Part shown: positions 1 to 9,872 of the stretch, piece by piece
Numbering within the stretch: position 1 is the stretch's first letter
Layout: each line of letters starts with the position of its first letter
From: Amyloporia xantha
Taxonomy: Eukaryota; Basidiomycota; Agaricomycetes; Polyporales; Adustoporiaceae
Reading direction: 5' to 3'
Length of the DNA: 64,000 nt
NCBI GenBank assembly: GCA_036971615.1
Contig: JAYKKR010000002.1
Span: forward strand, 248,001 to 312,000
Position numbers and translations under genes: made by a program
Notes under the pieces: model-generated
Seen by the model: the letters and a program-made list of their open reading frames with translations, nothing else
Databases searched by the model: none
What the model was told of the DNA's origin: nothing

Positions 1-2
1 CC

Positions 3-1071
3 TGGTGTGTACTCTTGGATGCTGTGGGCATCTACTCATTCTGCGCTGACCGGGAAGTAGTGCGCTTATCCTGGGACATTGACCGCTATTCTGATGCTAT
101 AGGCGTGGGCAACACCGGACAGAACGTGAATCTGGAGGCGCAGCTCAAGACTAAATGGCCGCCTCTCCTCCCAGACACCACCGTGGTTCTAGATGAACCC
201 TGCGTGCTCCTCGACCAGCACTCGCGCATCCTAGCATGGGTGCTTCCGGGCGTCCTTCATGTGAATCGCCAGGTGGGCGCATTCATCTTCCGCCATGCAC
301 CGCGCTCACTACGCTGTGTCGGCAGAGAGAGATACAATTGGCGACGGCCCACCTATCAACACAACTGATGCGTAAAGCCCCGGGGGTCAGTTGGCGAAAC
401 CATGAAGCATATTTCCGCGATCGATCAACCTGCACCACACCTCCGGGGACTGTCAATCTGTCTCCAGGATGGCACGCGCTGGGTCACACGGTACGCTGAC
501 GATCCCTTAACTCTGATGACTGGCGAATGACGGCGCATACATCCAGGGCCCATTGGACCCAATGCTGCCTTCGGCGAGCTTACGCGATAAAGATGGCCAG
601 AGTGGATGGCGATGGTTGACCGCCATCCGTGAATCAGCCGCCATCCTATCCGCCATGATGTCCATCATGCATCCCGACCTGTATGCTGCGGGACATACAT
701 GCATGGAGTCGCTTCTTGGCGAAGTGGAGTATCCCGCAATAGTAAGCGCTTGGTCTTCGATCTTCAATGGCGTTCAGGTCATCAGCAATCGCGAGACGCC
801 GCTACACCGCGATAAAAACTCGCGCAAGCAGTGGTTCGACCTTCTCACCACGGTAGGGAGCTACGGCGCATTGGAAATGCAGCTGGATGGTCCAAATATC
901 GCTATAGACTACAAGGCGGGTAGCGTAGTTGCGCTTTGCGGAAAGCTTCTGCGCCATGGCGTTCAGAGATGCGATGGAGAGCGCATATGCTACGCTTATT
1001 TTATGAGGGACTCAGTGCATGCCGCGATGAATGTCAAGGCACCGCACTGGATGGAGTGGACTTATGGTTGA
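3..1071 (+). CDS. TET/JBP-family 2-oxoglutarate/Fe(II) dioxygenase, 5' end missing
   Basis: Members of this family oxidise 5-methylcytosine or thymine in nuclear DNA using Fe(II) and 2-oxoglutarate. Three exons join in phase: from the window edge to 272, 326-490 and 547-1071 (stop 1069-1071). The introns are 273-325 and 491-546, with normal GT-AG borders. The frame stays open to base 3, so the gene starts outside the window; about 319 residues are visible. The double-stranded beta-helix signature is present: the iron-binding HRD (His codon 805-807, Asp 811-813), the distal His in RHGV (codon 955-957), and the 2-oxoglutarate Arg in GERICYAYFMRD (codon 982-984). The upstream block RILAWVLPGV and the downstream VSWRN and LSPGW blocks fit fungal KDZ-linked TET/JBP proteins. 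No disrupting change is visible. The gene converges on the KDZ transposase, with 80 bp between stops. Confidence 0.85.
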
Positions 1072-1151
1072 ATACACAGATCTGTATTTGTGTCAAGTCT
1101 ATGTTTGTGTATCTAGTAGGGTCGTGAATGGCGAACCATCACACACATGTA

Positions 1152-4100
1152 TTAAAGCGAGAAGCGGCATGCTCTGCCATGCGCGTCCACAGCGACCTGA
1201 CGGCGCGCATAGCATACATGACCTGGAGGCCCATAGAGGCGGGAGCGCCATAGGTTCGCCTTGTTATGGAAGCTCGCCTGCGTCCACGCCATCTCTGCCG
1301 TGACCATGACAAACTCCTCCGCCCACCTATCCTTACGTGATTTTGCACGGAACCAGTTGACGCGATGCACTGGCGCTCTGCAGTCAGCATTGCGGGCATT
1401 GGACGGACCACAAGCGCACTCACACTCCGTCAACCAGTTGGACTGCGTTGAATCGCCCGCAATGTCTACGGTCCATATCCAGGACAACTTGTCCTGCCGT
1501 GTTCCTCGGATGGAGTTGTCCAGCAGCGCGGTGATCGCCTTGAGGTCATCATGTTGAATGGCACGGAGGCGCGCTTTGATGGCATCAGTCGGATTCAGAG
1601 CGAGGATGGCGTGGCGGCTTTGACTGTAAATGCGCACGTTCTCTAGCACCGCCCTCTGCGTGGAGATGACCTCGTCCCAGGACCGGAGCTTTTGGCGCTG
1701 GCTCTTTGCATGACGAACCGCCGTACGAAACAGCACTGACTTGTAACCAATGGCGAGGCGAATCTGATGAAGGGCGTCATTGGCCTGCCCAATGCGCAAA
1801 CTCAACTCCTCCGAAGCGATGTCCTCTAAACCGCTGGCCACGACAACATCGTAGCCAAGCTGCGATGGAAGCGAAATGATGGCGCTCTCAGGCTGGATTC
1901 CAGAATCAATCTCACCGGTGTAAATCTCATCAAGAGGATTGACATCTTCCTCCAGTGCATCCCATTCAGACCCGTCATAAGCCTCTGAGGCGCCATCCCC
2001 ATCGGGCTCGGCCACAAGTGGAATGTACGAAGCGGCTTTGGACTCGAATGTCACTATACGCTTCTGAAGGCGCTGACGGCGCTCCTCCAGCGCAAGGCGG
2101 TCCGCCACCAGCGGATGCCGGCCCATCTTCCGTTTCAGTTGGCTAATGACCAACCTAAGACCTGTTGTGAGCTTGGCACCCGATGTTCAATGACGCTACC
2201 TACTGCAATTCCTGAATCTTCATGCCCGTGGCTATCCATGCAGCTACGCTCTGATGGCGATGTTGCGATGTTTCCGTTTGCGTTAGTTGAAGTTGGATCT
2301 GCATCCGGGTGGGTGCTGCGCCACATCATTACTCATGGCCGTACCCTATACTGTGAACTCTCACCCTTTCTCATCTGCACGTCAAAGACATCCATCGCGC
2401 TGATTTTAGCGTCACGCATGGCGAGCGCCTCGCCCTCAGCGGCTCGCCACTCTCCTAGCTGCTCCTCCGTGCTCGATCTCTCAATGAACTCCAACACATC
2501 CCCGCTCTCCGTGGCGCCGGCTTTGGCCTTTCGCCATTTCCTAACAAGGGTGTTCGCTGTTGAAGCCACAGTCAATCAACCTCTCCACCAATGTCAAGGT
2601 TGGCCCACCCATCCCGGTCAACTTCTTCCAATTGGAATCATTCATGTGATCGTCAATGACTTCCTTTCTATGTGCTGTGGTCATGCCGCGTGTGCTACCC
2701 GAAATGAGATTCAACGGCGCCCAAAGGGTTTCAATCACTTCGTCATCAATCTGACCAGCACCGGGAATGAAGTTGGGTGAGTAGCGAGGAAAGCATGTGT
2801 CTTGATGGCCGTGGACATGAAACAGGCCTATTCCGCGCCGTATCTCCACGTTCGGCGGCATGTGCAAATACTCACTCTCCCCAAACCGCTTCATGAGATT
2901 GATGCCGTATTGACACATGATGTCGTACATCACCAGCAGCACCTGGATACCCGCCATGGTGGCGAGCACCTCGCTCAGCGCGTAATCCATGTTCATCTGT
3001 CTGATGGCGGGTGTAAGTGAACAAAGGAAATAGCAAACCACTTACCTCTCGCCTTTCTGGAAATCAACCACCGCATGCGGCATGAAAAACCCATGGCGCG
3101 CACAGGCCGCGGCGCCAATCCCCGTGGCTTCAAGGTTATGGCGATCTGCATTCGCCTGGTTGACGGCACGATGATCGTGACAGAAGGATTTCTACATAGG
3201 CTATGAGCGTCCAACGGTTCATCCACTAGGAGTCGATCACGGACCTCTTTATGCTCGATGGCGACCGCGAGATGCTTCTTGTAGGTGTCATCGCCCACCA
3301 TGAAAGCGTCGCCATCGCTGAGAATGACGTCGTCCTCTGGGCGACGCATCTTGAGATGCTCCGCGCTAAAGTTGCCGTCCATTACGATGCTCCTCATGTA
3401 CTTCCATCTGCTATCGCGTTACACATGCCGCCCAAAAACGTCTTACATGGCTCACTGTACGGGGTCATCACGCCATCCGGAAGCGAGATTCACGCCAGGC
3501 TTGGGACATGCCGGGCACCCCAAAGCGAGGCCACCAGCTGGTATCGCGTTGGAGGCGCCATGACCATATCCATGCCATTTGCGGTATTTGAGGTTTCGCC
3601 ATTGGCGGGACACCCGCAGAAGCTCTCTGTAACGGTTCTAGCCCCTTCTCAACGGCGAAAACAGCTTCATATGCACATAGCGGCTTACCTGCACTGAATG
3701 CGGGAACGCGGAGTTTGTGACACATCGAAGCTTGCTGTAGTAATTCATCCCCGAGGTTTTGCACTCCTTGTTGGTAAGCAAAAATCATCCAACACCCGAA
3801 ATGTGAACGCAGTGCGTGGCCGCTTGGTGCTCCCAGGATAGAGGCCCATGTCCAATAGTTGCAGGTCTCGAGTGAGCCTGTTATCGCACCGACACCACAC
3901 AACGTCCAGGCTATGCATCCCCGTAACATCTACAATGGTCAAAGTGTCAAATGCGTAGTGACTTCGCGGCGCCGTCGAGTCCGCTTTGATTGGCTCTTCA
4001 TCCTCTTCATTGTCCCCGGCGTCACTCACGTCGTCGTCTTCGCCATCGCTATCAGCATCCCCATCCAGCGGCGTGATCGGGACTCCGCATCCACACATGG

Positions 4101-4697
4101 TTCGCCATCATGCCCGAGATGCATCCGCACCCCAACCTCCCGAAGCCACGCCGGTTCGAAGAACCCATCCGCCCACTTCTCCACCCGATGCAGCGGCATG
4201 CGGCGATGCGTCAACTGCAGGCAGTCCTCGCAATACACGGGGCGCCCAAAGCATTCCAAGCAGCGCCAATCGCCATGCGCATCAGCGCATTTGCTGCATC
4301 GTCTCTCACCTGGTGGAGCTTCTAGCTCGATGATGTGGCTTAGATACACATCGCGAAGTGGAAGCCATTCGCGCATAAAGTCGTTCTGCGACTGCCCCGC
4401 CTTCGGCGTTGACATTGAGCGACCCAAATAAGGCGACGGTACTCACCTTGTGCAGACTCTTCATCAGCATCACATCGTCAAACACCACATGCTCCTGCAC
4501 GAGTTCGGAATATGCGTCATGAGACGCGGCTTTAGAGGGGATTTCGACGGCGATCTTGATGCGCTTGTCGGCACATGCGCACGCGGTAGCGGTGCTTCCT
4601 TGGGAACGTATGTGACGGCGCCTCTTGCAGTTCGCCGTTCTTCGCGACGCACGAACACCGCATCGCCACTGACATGTTGCTTCTTCGTGCGGGCCAT
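1152..4697 (-). CDS. KDZ transposase with CxC2-like cysteine cluster; one single-base frameshift
   Basis: Predicted DDE-type transposase. Eleven exons join in phase: 4697-4583, 4529-4447, 4400-4030, 3961-3689, 3637-3456, 3407-3245, 3191-3046, 3000-2609, 2556-2365, 2315-2204 and 2154-1152, giving about 1010 residues. In order one sees MARTKKQ and RGAVTYVPKEAP at the N-terminus, then QNDFMREWLP, then a CxxC-rich zinc-binding cluster (RCSKC, RCLECF, YCEDC). Next come VDVTG, the first catalytic Asp in VMDGNF, CHDHRAVNQAN, YDIMCQY and FHVHGHQD. The second acidic motif is GQIDDEVIETLWAP, followed by RGMTTAHRKEVIDDHMNDS and the C-terminal QANDALHQIRLA block. The frame breaks only at 3780-3784: the conserved segment between DDF and ECKTS needs one more base in the A/T run. 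Everything else is open, so this is a recently active element, a barely dead one, or a base-call error. The 4582-4530 intron has a weak GTGCGC donor. Confidence 0.9.
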
Positions 4698-4972
4698 GGC
4701 CGTATCACTGCGGACAGATGACAACTGGCTTATTGTGATCCATGACAGCTTCCTTTTCATACTGAATGGCGATCTCTCACGCCCCTGCCTCCTGATCCCT
4801 TATCAACAACGGATCATATCCACGCGATCACCTTCAGATACTTGGCCGATGCTTATCTCCGACGGATCTTCGCCATGACCTTCCCTCGAGGCGATCACCC
4901 GATCCACCATCGACTCCTCAAATTCGCCTTGCATTTCGCCTTGGCCTACCAACCCATTCACCCCACGGCGCA
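4698..4972. promoter_or_regulatory. Shared intergenic region between KDZ transposase and a divergent gene
   Basis: These 275 bp separate the start codons of the transposase (-) and the small gene starting at 4973 (+), so they probably hold both promoters. An alternative ATG at 4876 opens a short frame that closes near 4996 in a different frame from the downstream gene. I see no clear TATA box. Role inferred from gene layout only. Confidence 0.35.
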
Positions 4973-5727
4973 ATGGCTCTCGCCTTGAAGAATCGCGAAC
5001 AGTCCCTCTCCAGCCTCATCGCTATCAACCGCCGACTGATCTCATACTATGCCTGGCGCTGCGAGCAGGCGCTAGCGACCATCATGTCTGTTGCCGCCGG
5101 TAGAGACAAGGTGGCTGGCTTCGACATCACCTTGGCGCGGTGGGAGATTGGCCTCCGCATGGAAATGGTAAGCTTCGCCTTCCCCAACGTGTCTGCTCTG
5201 ACGCTCAGCAGGAAGCCCTTCGCGACTGCCTTGGCCGCCTCACCCTCGTCGGCGTCACCGACGTCGAGCTCCCCGACGTCGTCCGCAAGATCAGCGACGC
5301 CACCGTCTTTGGGGCCGTCCCACGGATCCACGTCCTCGAGATACAGCCGTTCACGCCGCTCGCCTCGCCGCCATCCTTGCAGCTACAGAAGCTGCGCACA
5401 GAAACCGAGCCCGCGTGGTGGACTTGGCCAGACGACCCTCCCAGTCACCTTCCAGCATGGTGGAAGTATCCACTGCATGACAGAGTAAGTCGCCACCCCG
5501 CTCCCACCTTTTCAACACATTCATTCACATAAATTGCATCGATTGCCGCATAGCGTCGCGGCGACACCTATCAAGTCAACTACCGCGATATGAGAGCGGT
5601 CAGCCATCGATTGGATGACGTCGAACGCCTGGTCACCCGCTTCGCCGAGAGCCGCCATCGCGATGCCGGCGACCTCACAAGGATGTTGGACGCCTTCAAA
5701 GAGGTGCTGTTGCCAGATGAGGAGTGA
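4973..5727 (+). CDS. Unknown protein divergent from the KDZ transposase
   Basis: Three exons join in phase: 4973-5167, 5209-5484 and 5554-5727, with introns of 41 and 69 nt and consensus borders. The product is 214 residues. The N-terminal part looks helical (MALALKN..., with YYAWRCEQALATI). The middle is rich in Trp and Pro (WWTWPDDPP, WWKYP). The C-terminus is charged and predicted helical, ending in EVLLPDEE. I recognise no domain and no cysteine cluster. Base use, rich in GGCG and CGCC, resembles the flanking transposase. Together with the shared promoter region this suggests an accessory gene of the element, but that is inference. The start is the first ATG in this frame after the intergenic gap and could lie further upstream if another exon exists. 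Confidence 0.6.
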
Positions 5728-5809
5728 GACCGGGTCTCTGCGCGCCATGTCGTAGGTGGATCTCGCCGTCGTCTGTATGTATTTCTTGTCGCTGCCTTTA
5801 TGAGCACGA

Positions 5810-6240
5810 GTGCATGACGTCCCCAGCGTCTCCCATTTGTTCAATGGACCTTGTATTTAAGCGGCTGAATCACATTACCATCCAATCATGTGGATGGCGA
5901 TGCGATTCAGACGCTTAACTTCGGGGTAGCATTGACGAATGGCCGAGCTCGAGGACGCCAGCAAATCATGCTCTTTGGACATCGCGCCATGTCAAAGGTG
6001 GGTGTTTTCAGGTGGCGTATGTATCCGTTTCTGTCTGCGCGGTGAGTGCATAAATGCATGACGTCCTTCTGCGCCAGCCAATTCTTCAATGGCCTTGGTA
6101 TTCAAGCAGCTGAATCGGATGGCCATCCAACAATGGTTGGATGGCGATTCGATTCAGATGCTTTGATCCAGGGTAGCATTGAAGAATCATGCAGGTCGAG
6201 AACGCCAGCACATCACGCCGGCTGCGCACCATGTGCCTCG
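5810..6240. repeat. Two-copy tandem repeat, about 245 bp period, each with a long imperfect hairpin
   Basis: Blocks from about 5810 and 6055 share GCATGACGTC at the left, a hairpin, and GGGTAGCATTGA with a CGCCAGCA-type tail at the right. The hairpins at 5859-5916 and 6104-6163 have arms starting AAGC[GA]GCTGAATC and ending in the near-complement GATTCAGA[CT]GCTT, with an inner ATCCA...TGGAT stem. Function unknown. Confidence 0.75.
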
Positions 6241-6665
6241 CCTGCGCGCGCCATGCACGGCGCCATCGGATGGCGCATATTGCCGCTGAACGAGGCGGCT
6301 TCATCTATGACCTTCGGAGCCACAGGTATGCGGCTCTGAAGAGCATAGATGAAGGCGCCCTGTCTGGCGAGCCATAGCGCCATCTCACGGTGAGCATGAG
6401 CGCGCCATGCATGGCGCCATCGGATGGCGCTCATCGCTGCCGGACAGCGCAACTTCCATCTGTGGCCCTCCGAGCCGCAGGTATGCTGCTCCGAGTGACA
6501 CAGAGGAAGGCACCCTGTCTGGCGAGCCATAGCTCCATCTCCCAACAGCGAGCATCAGCGCGCATGCACTTCGCCATCGGATGGCGCCCGTTTCCGCCGG
6601 ACAAGGCCCATTTGACTTATGTCCTTCTGAGCCACAGGTATGCGGCTCGGAGGAACATAAGTCAG
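6240..6665. repeat. Three-copy hairpin array, about 155 bp period
   Basis: Three units each carry a palindrome of the form CGCCATCGGATGGCG (about 6259-6276, 6411-6430, 6571-6588). Each is followed by a longer hairpin (6302-6351, 6453-6509, 6614-6663) with the shared centre GAGCC[AG]CAGGTATGC[GT]GCTC. The outer arms differ between copies but remain complementary within each copy, for example CATCTATG...CATAGATG and GACTTATG...CATAAGTC. Such compensating divergence points to selection on, or generation by, the folded structure. Confidence 0.75.
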
Positions 6666-7048
6666 GTCTTCCTGTCTGGAGTCTGACTCTCTAACGTGAG
6701 TTTCAAATTTATGGTCTGCATGGATGCGGGATTCATGCAAGGCGCTGTTGGATAAAGCCATTAACTCCTTGCTCTCTACGTTCACCAGTGGAATCGAGTT
6801 GCCCTCCGCGCCATGAGTACTCCGGATGCAGCTGAATTGTCCATCAGCATCAGGGGTACTCTCAAAACGTGGACGGTGATTCGATTCCTCTGGCTGACCC
6901 AGGGCAGCAAGGATGAAATGGCCCAGTCCAACAGCGCCAGCACATCATAACGCCTGCGTGCCATACGCCTCACAATGTGGCAGGCAAGGTACGTGGCGCA
7001 TGGTTGCATAGCGCGTCTGGACATGGTGGCGCCATGATTCCATAGCGC

Positions 7049-7372
7049 ATGCTGCCGCTGGAGATGGCCATTGGATCTGTGTCCCGCAGAGGGTCCAGAC
7101 AGCTGGATCCTTTGAAGGACACATATCAGATGGCCCAGTCTCTGCGCGTGTCTTGGGTTGGGCGAGAATATGTATTAGATGCTGGTAGGTGGGTAGATCC
7201 AGTTCAAATAACCTTAGCGTACATGAAATATGTATAGCGGTAGAATATAGCGCGATGCTGCCGCTTGAGATGGCCATTGGATCTGTGTCCCACAAAGGGT
7301 CCACACAGCTGGATCCTTTGAAGGACACATGTAAGATGGCCCTGTCTCTGCGCGTGTCTTGGGTGGGGTGTA
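7049..7372. repeat. Two direct copies of a ~118-bp unit, 206 bp apart, each with a hairpin
   Basis: Copies at 7049-7166 and 7255-7372 are nearly identical. Each starts ATGCTGCCGCT and ends GCGTGTCTTGGGT. Inside each, GGATCTGTGTCCC...GGGTCC pairs with GGATCC...GGACACAT to form a hairpin. The spacer holds ordinary AT-richer sequence. No gene overlaps convincingly. Confidence 0.7.
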
Positions 7373-7587
7373 TGGAGCCGTCGGAAATGGCCAATCAGTC
7401 CTTGCGCTTTGAATTGTAGTCACACCACTGACCTGACCACACACGAAACGTCGTGATGAATGACAGATTGCAAAGCCTAATGGATGGCGAGGCATTATTA
7501 TTATTATACATACAGCATGAGATTTATTGAAATGCATATAATTAAAGCGTAGAAAAGGAAACAATAGGGCGGAATATACTACTTCAA

Positions 7588-8189
7588 GGCGAGAATATAC
7601 CACGATAATATGGCGCAGTCGGCCGCGCCGTGTCTACAGGCTATATTATAGCCCTCGGCCGACACTACTTGCAGGCGAGAATATACCACGATAATATGGC
7701 GCAGTCGGCCGCACCGTGTCTACAGGCTATATTATAGCCCTCGGCCGACACTACTTGCAGGCGAGAATATACCACAGAAATATGGCGCAGTCGGCCGCGC
7801 CGTATCTAAAGGCTATATTATAGCCCTCGGCCGACACTACTTGCAGGCGAGAATATACCACAGAAATATGGCGCAGTCGGCCGCGCCGTATCTAAAGGCT
7901 ATATTATAGCCCTCGGCCGACACTACTTGAAGGCGAGAATATACCACGATAATATGGCGCAGTCGGCCGCGCCGTGTCTACAGGCTATATTATAGCCCTC
8001 GGCCGACACTACTTGCAGGCGAGAATATACCACAGAAATATGGCGCAGTCGGCCGCGCCGTATCTAAAGGCTATATTATAGCCCTCGGCCGACACTACTT
8101 GAAGGCGAGAATATACCAGGGAAATATGGCGCACTCGGCCGCGCCGTATCTACAGGCTATATTATACCCTCTCGGCCGACCCTGCACTG
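7588..8189. repeat. 86-bp tandem satellite, seven copies
   Basis: Units start GGCGAGAATATACCA at 7588, 7674, 7760, 7846, 7932, 8018 and 8104, an exact 86-bp step; the last copy is degenerate. Each holds the odd palindrome GGCTATATTATAGCC and two copies of CGGCCG in TCGGCCG[CA] and CTCGGCCGAC. Copies alternate between a CACGATAATATG and a CACAGAAATATG variant, so amplification involved at least two unit types. The array is non-coding. Confidence 0.92.
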
Positions 8190-8874
8190 CAGGCTATAGC
8201 GATGGCGTCGGCCGACGTCCGCTCTCCTTACTAAGTAATAAAAATTTCACCCATATCTCTCCCTATAGAGTAGGCTATAATGACTGAATGGGCTCCATAA
8301 TCGTCGTGATTCAAAACCTCATAATTGAAAGTTCAATCTCCCCCCGCTGCCCTTCGTTGGCACCAGCTGGCGTAGTCATACTGAGCATTAGAGGCTCACC
8401 GACACGCGAACCGTCGGCAGATTCTCCCCTCGTAGGGTAATTCATTTTTGGTTCTTGAGTTCTCTTCTTCTCTATTATCTTTGGCTCTGTACCCATTGTC
8501 TCCCTCCTCATCAGTAGCTCTCAATCCGTCGCCTGTATTGTCGTTGTGTAGCACAATCACACTGAGAACCGCTGTTACTTACTTTTGTCATATGTCTGGG
8601 TTAAGATAGTTACTCAATAATCATTGCGAGATCCAGACGGCGGAAAACGGTGCTAACATTCGCTCAGAGCTATGAAAACACCTAAAAGTATCGCGTGAAC
8701 TTCGCTTGGTGGCTTACCACTCACTAATCAGTCTTTTCAACGTGTTCGTTTTGCGTTCCATCGACGAGGAAGTTATTCACCTCCTTTACCTGTAACTTGA
8801 AATAAATATCTACCCACCAGAGTTATCATATGTACACAAATGTAGCGATACGGTTTCAGAAGGCGCCGGCTTGG
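8190..8874. other. Intergenic, nothing recognised
   Basis: This stretch is AT-richer than the satellite before it. A short open frame on the minus strand (8511-8311) has no splice context or motif I recognise. No repeat or RNA gene seen. Confidence 0.5.
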
Positions 8875-9872
8875 TCACATAATTCGACAGTTCTGGCGGG
8901 GCTCTGGTGACCGATTGCGAGCGACACATTCTATATCCTGCGCAGCCTCATGCATATGAGCCTCCCAAGCGTCCAACGCAGCACAATCTAACAGTTCTTC
9001 TCTCGGCAGCCATTCATCACACTGGGGAGGCCAGCCTCTCCAGCGGACAAGATATTGGGTGCCTTGATATCGGTCTCGGCGTCCAACTATCGCTTCTACC
9101 TGCCACTCTTCTATTCCGGGCTCAGATACCACAGGGCCTGGACAGATGCTGTCAGCGATGGAGGCGGAGCCTTCGATAGGCGCTCTGCACTGAGGAAGGA
9201 TCTGGTTGGTTCGTATGCTCTTATCGGTCTCAAACCGCATCTGGGACTCACCTGACGATATTTCTTTACAGGAGATCGCCCAAAAACCCTTTTGCTTATA
9301 ATATGGCCACATACCGTACGATATGCGTCATTTACGGAGGGAAAAACCTTCCCTTCGAATTTTTGCTTGAGGGATTCAATTCTGCAACACCAGGATGTGT
9401 ACTTAACAAGGCAACTAAGTAAAAAAAGTTACTCACTTCCGGCATGTATCCGCCGTAAGTAAGAACTGGCGAATTTGTTGACCGGCGACCCAGGTGATTA
9501 TATCTTGAGCTACCTGGTGAAAAGGACGTGTGTGAATGCGCAAAGGCAGTCAGATCGCCACTATACTCACGCAATTGCGTATTTCATCTTGCACATAGAG
9601 TGAAGCTCGAGATCCAAGAGGAGCGTCGAACTCTATTGCATCTTCCTGGACTGGTATAAAAGCGCGGAACGTCAGAAAGCGTAAGTGCATTGACTTTAGA
9701 ACTAATGTACCCTGCCCCGTTAGAGCTTCGGCAGTGAACGGGCCAGTTGCCATTCGACGAAGACCAAACAAGACACCTGAGAAAATTCCGGCATAATGCA
9801 GAAGTTAGACTATAAGTGGGAGAGTGAGGGGGAACAGAACTTACGAGCGCGATACCCTGGTCGCAATTGCAT
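8875..9872 (-). CDS. Small single-chromodomain protein
   Basis: Five exons join in phase: 9872-9845, 9776-9571, 9513-9437, 9381-9252 and 9201-8875, giving 255 residues. The C-terminal third carries a chromodomain: EWQVEAIVGRRD, then TQYLVRWRGWP and DEWLPREEL, with the aromatic residues expected to cage methyl-lysine. This suggests binding to histone tails in the nucleus. The N-terminal two thirds (FGLRRMATGPFT, LRFLTFRAFIP, YVQDEIRN, FPSVNDAYRTVCGHI) match no domain I can name. A chromodomain alone would suggest a Ty3/Gypsy integrase tail. However, five in-phase exons and the absence of any integrase or reverse transcriptase next to it favour a separate spliced gene. The start is the first ATG of the exon; earlier exons are possible. 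Confidence 0.65.

Larger units (their letters stand above)
1..8189. mobile_element. KDZ-type DNA transposon region with TET/JBP gene (left end outside window)
   Basis: This stretch combines a TET/JBP dioxygenase gene and a KDZ transposase gene in tail-to-tail order, a third divergent gene, and structured tandem repeats. TET/JBP genes physically linked to KDZ transposases are an established feature of Agaricomycete genomes. I could not find terminal inverted repeats or a target duplication: the left end is off the window and the right end is not defined. The right limit given is simply the end of the 86-bp satellite, which may or may not belong to the element. The gene pair is certain; the element's extent is inference. 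Confidence 0.55.

Noticed and set aside
12..1071. Dioxygenase gene as a frameshifted pseudogene
   Set aside because: The three reading frames are explained exactly by two short introns with consensus borders and matching phase.
4026..4110. A second frameshift in the transposase at the acidic linker
   Set aside because: A normal intron (4029-3962) with a GTGAGT donor resolves the frame change without assuming an indel.
8875..9201. Ty3/Gypsy integrase remnant, suggested by the chromodomain
   Set aside because: No integrase, RNase H or reverse transcriptase segment lies near, and four upstream exons join in phase. Kept as an alternative only.
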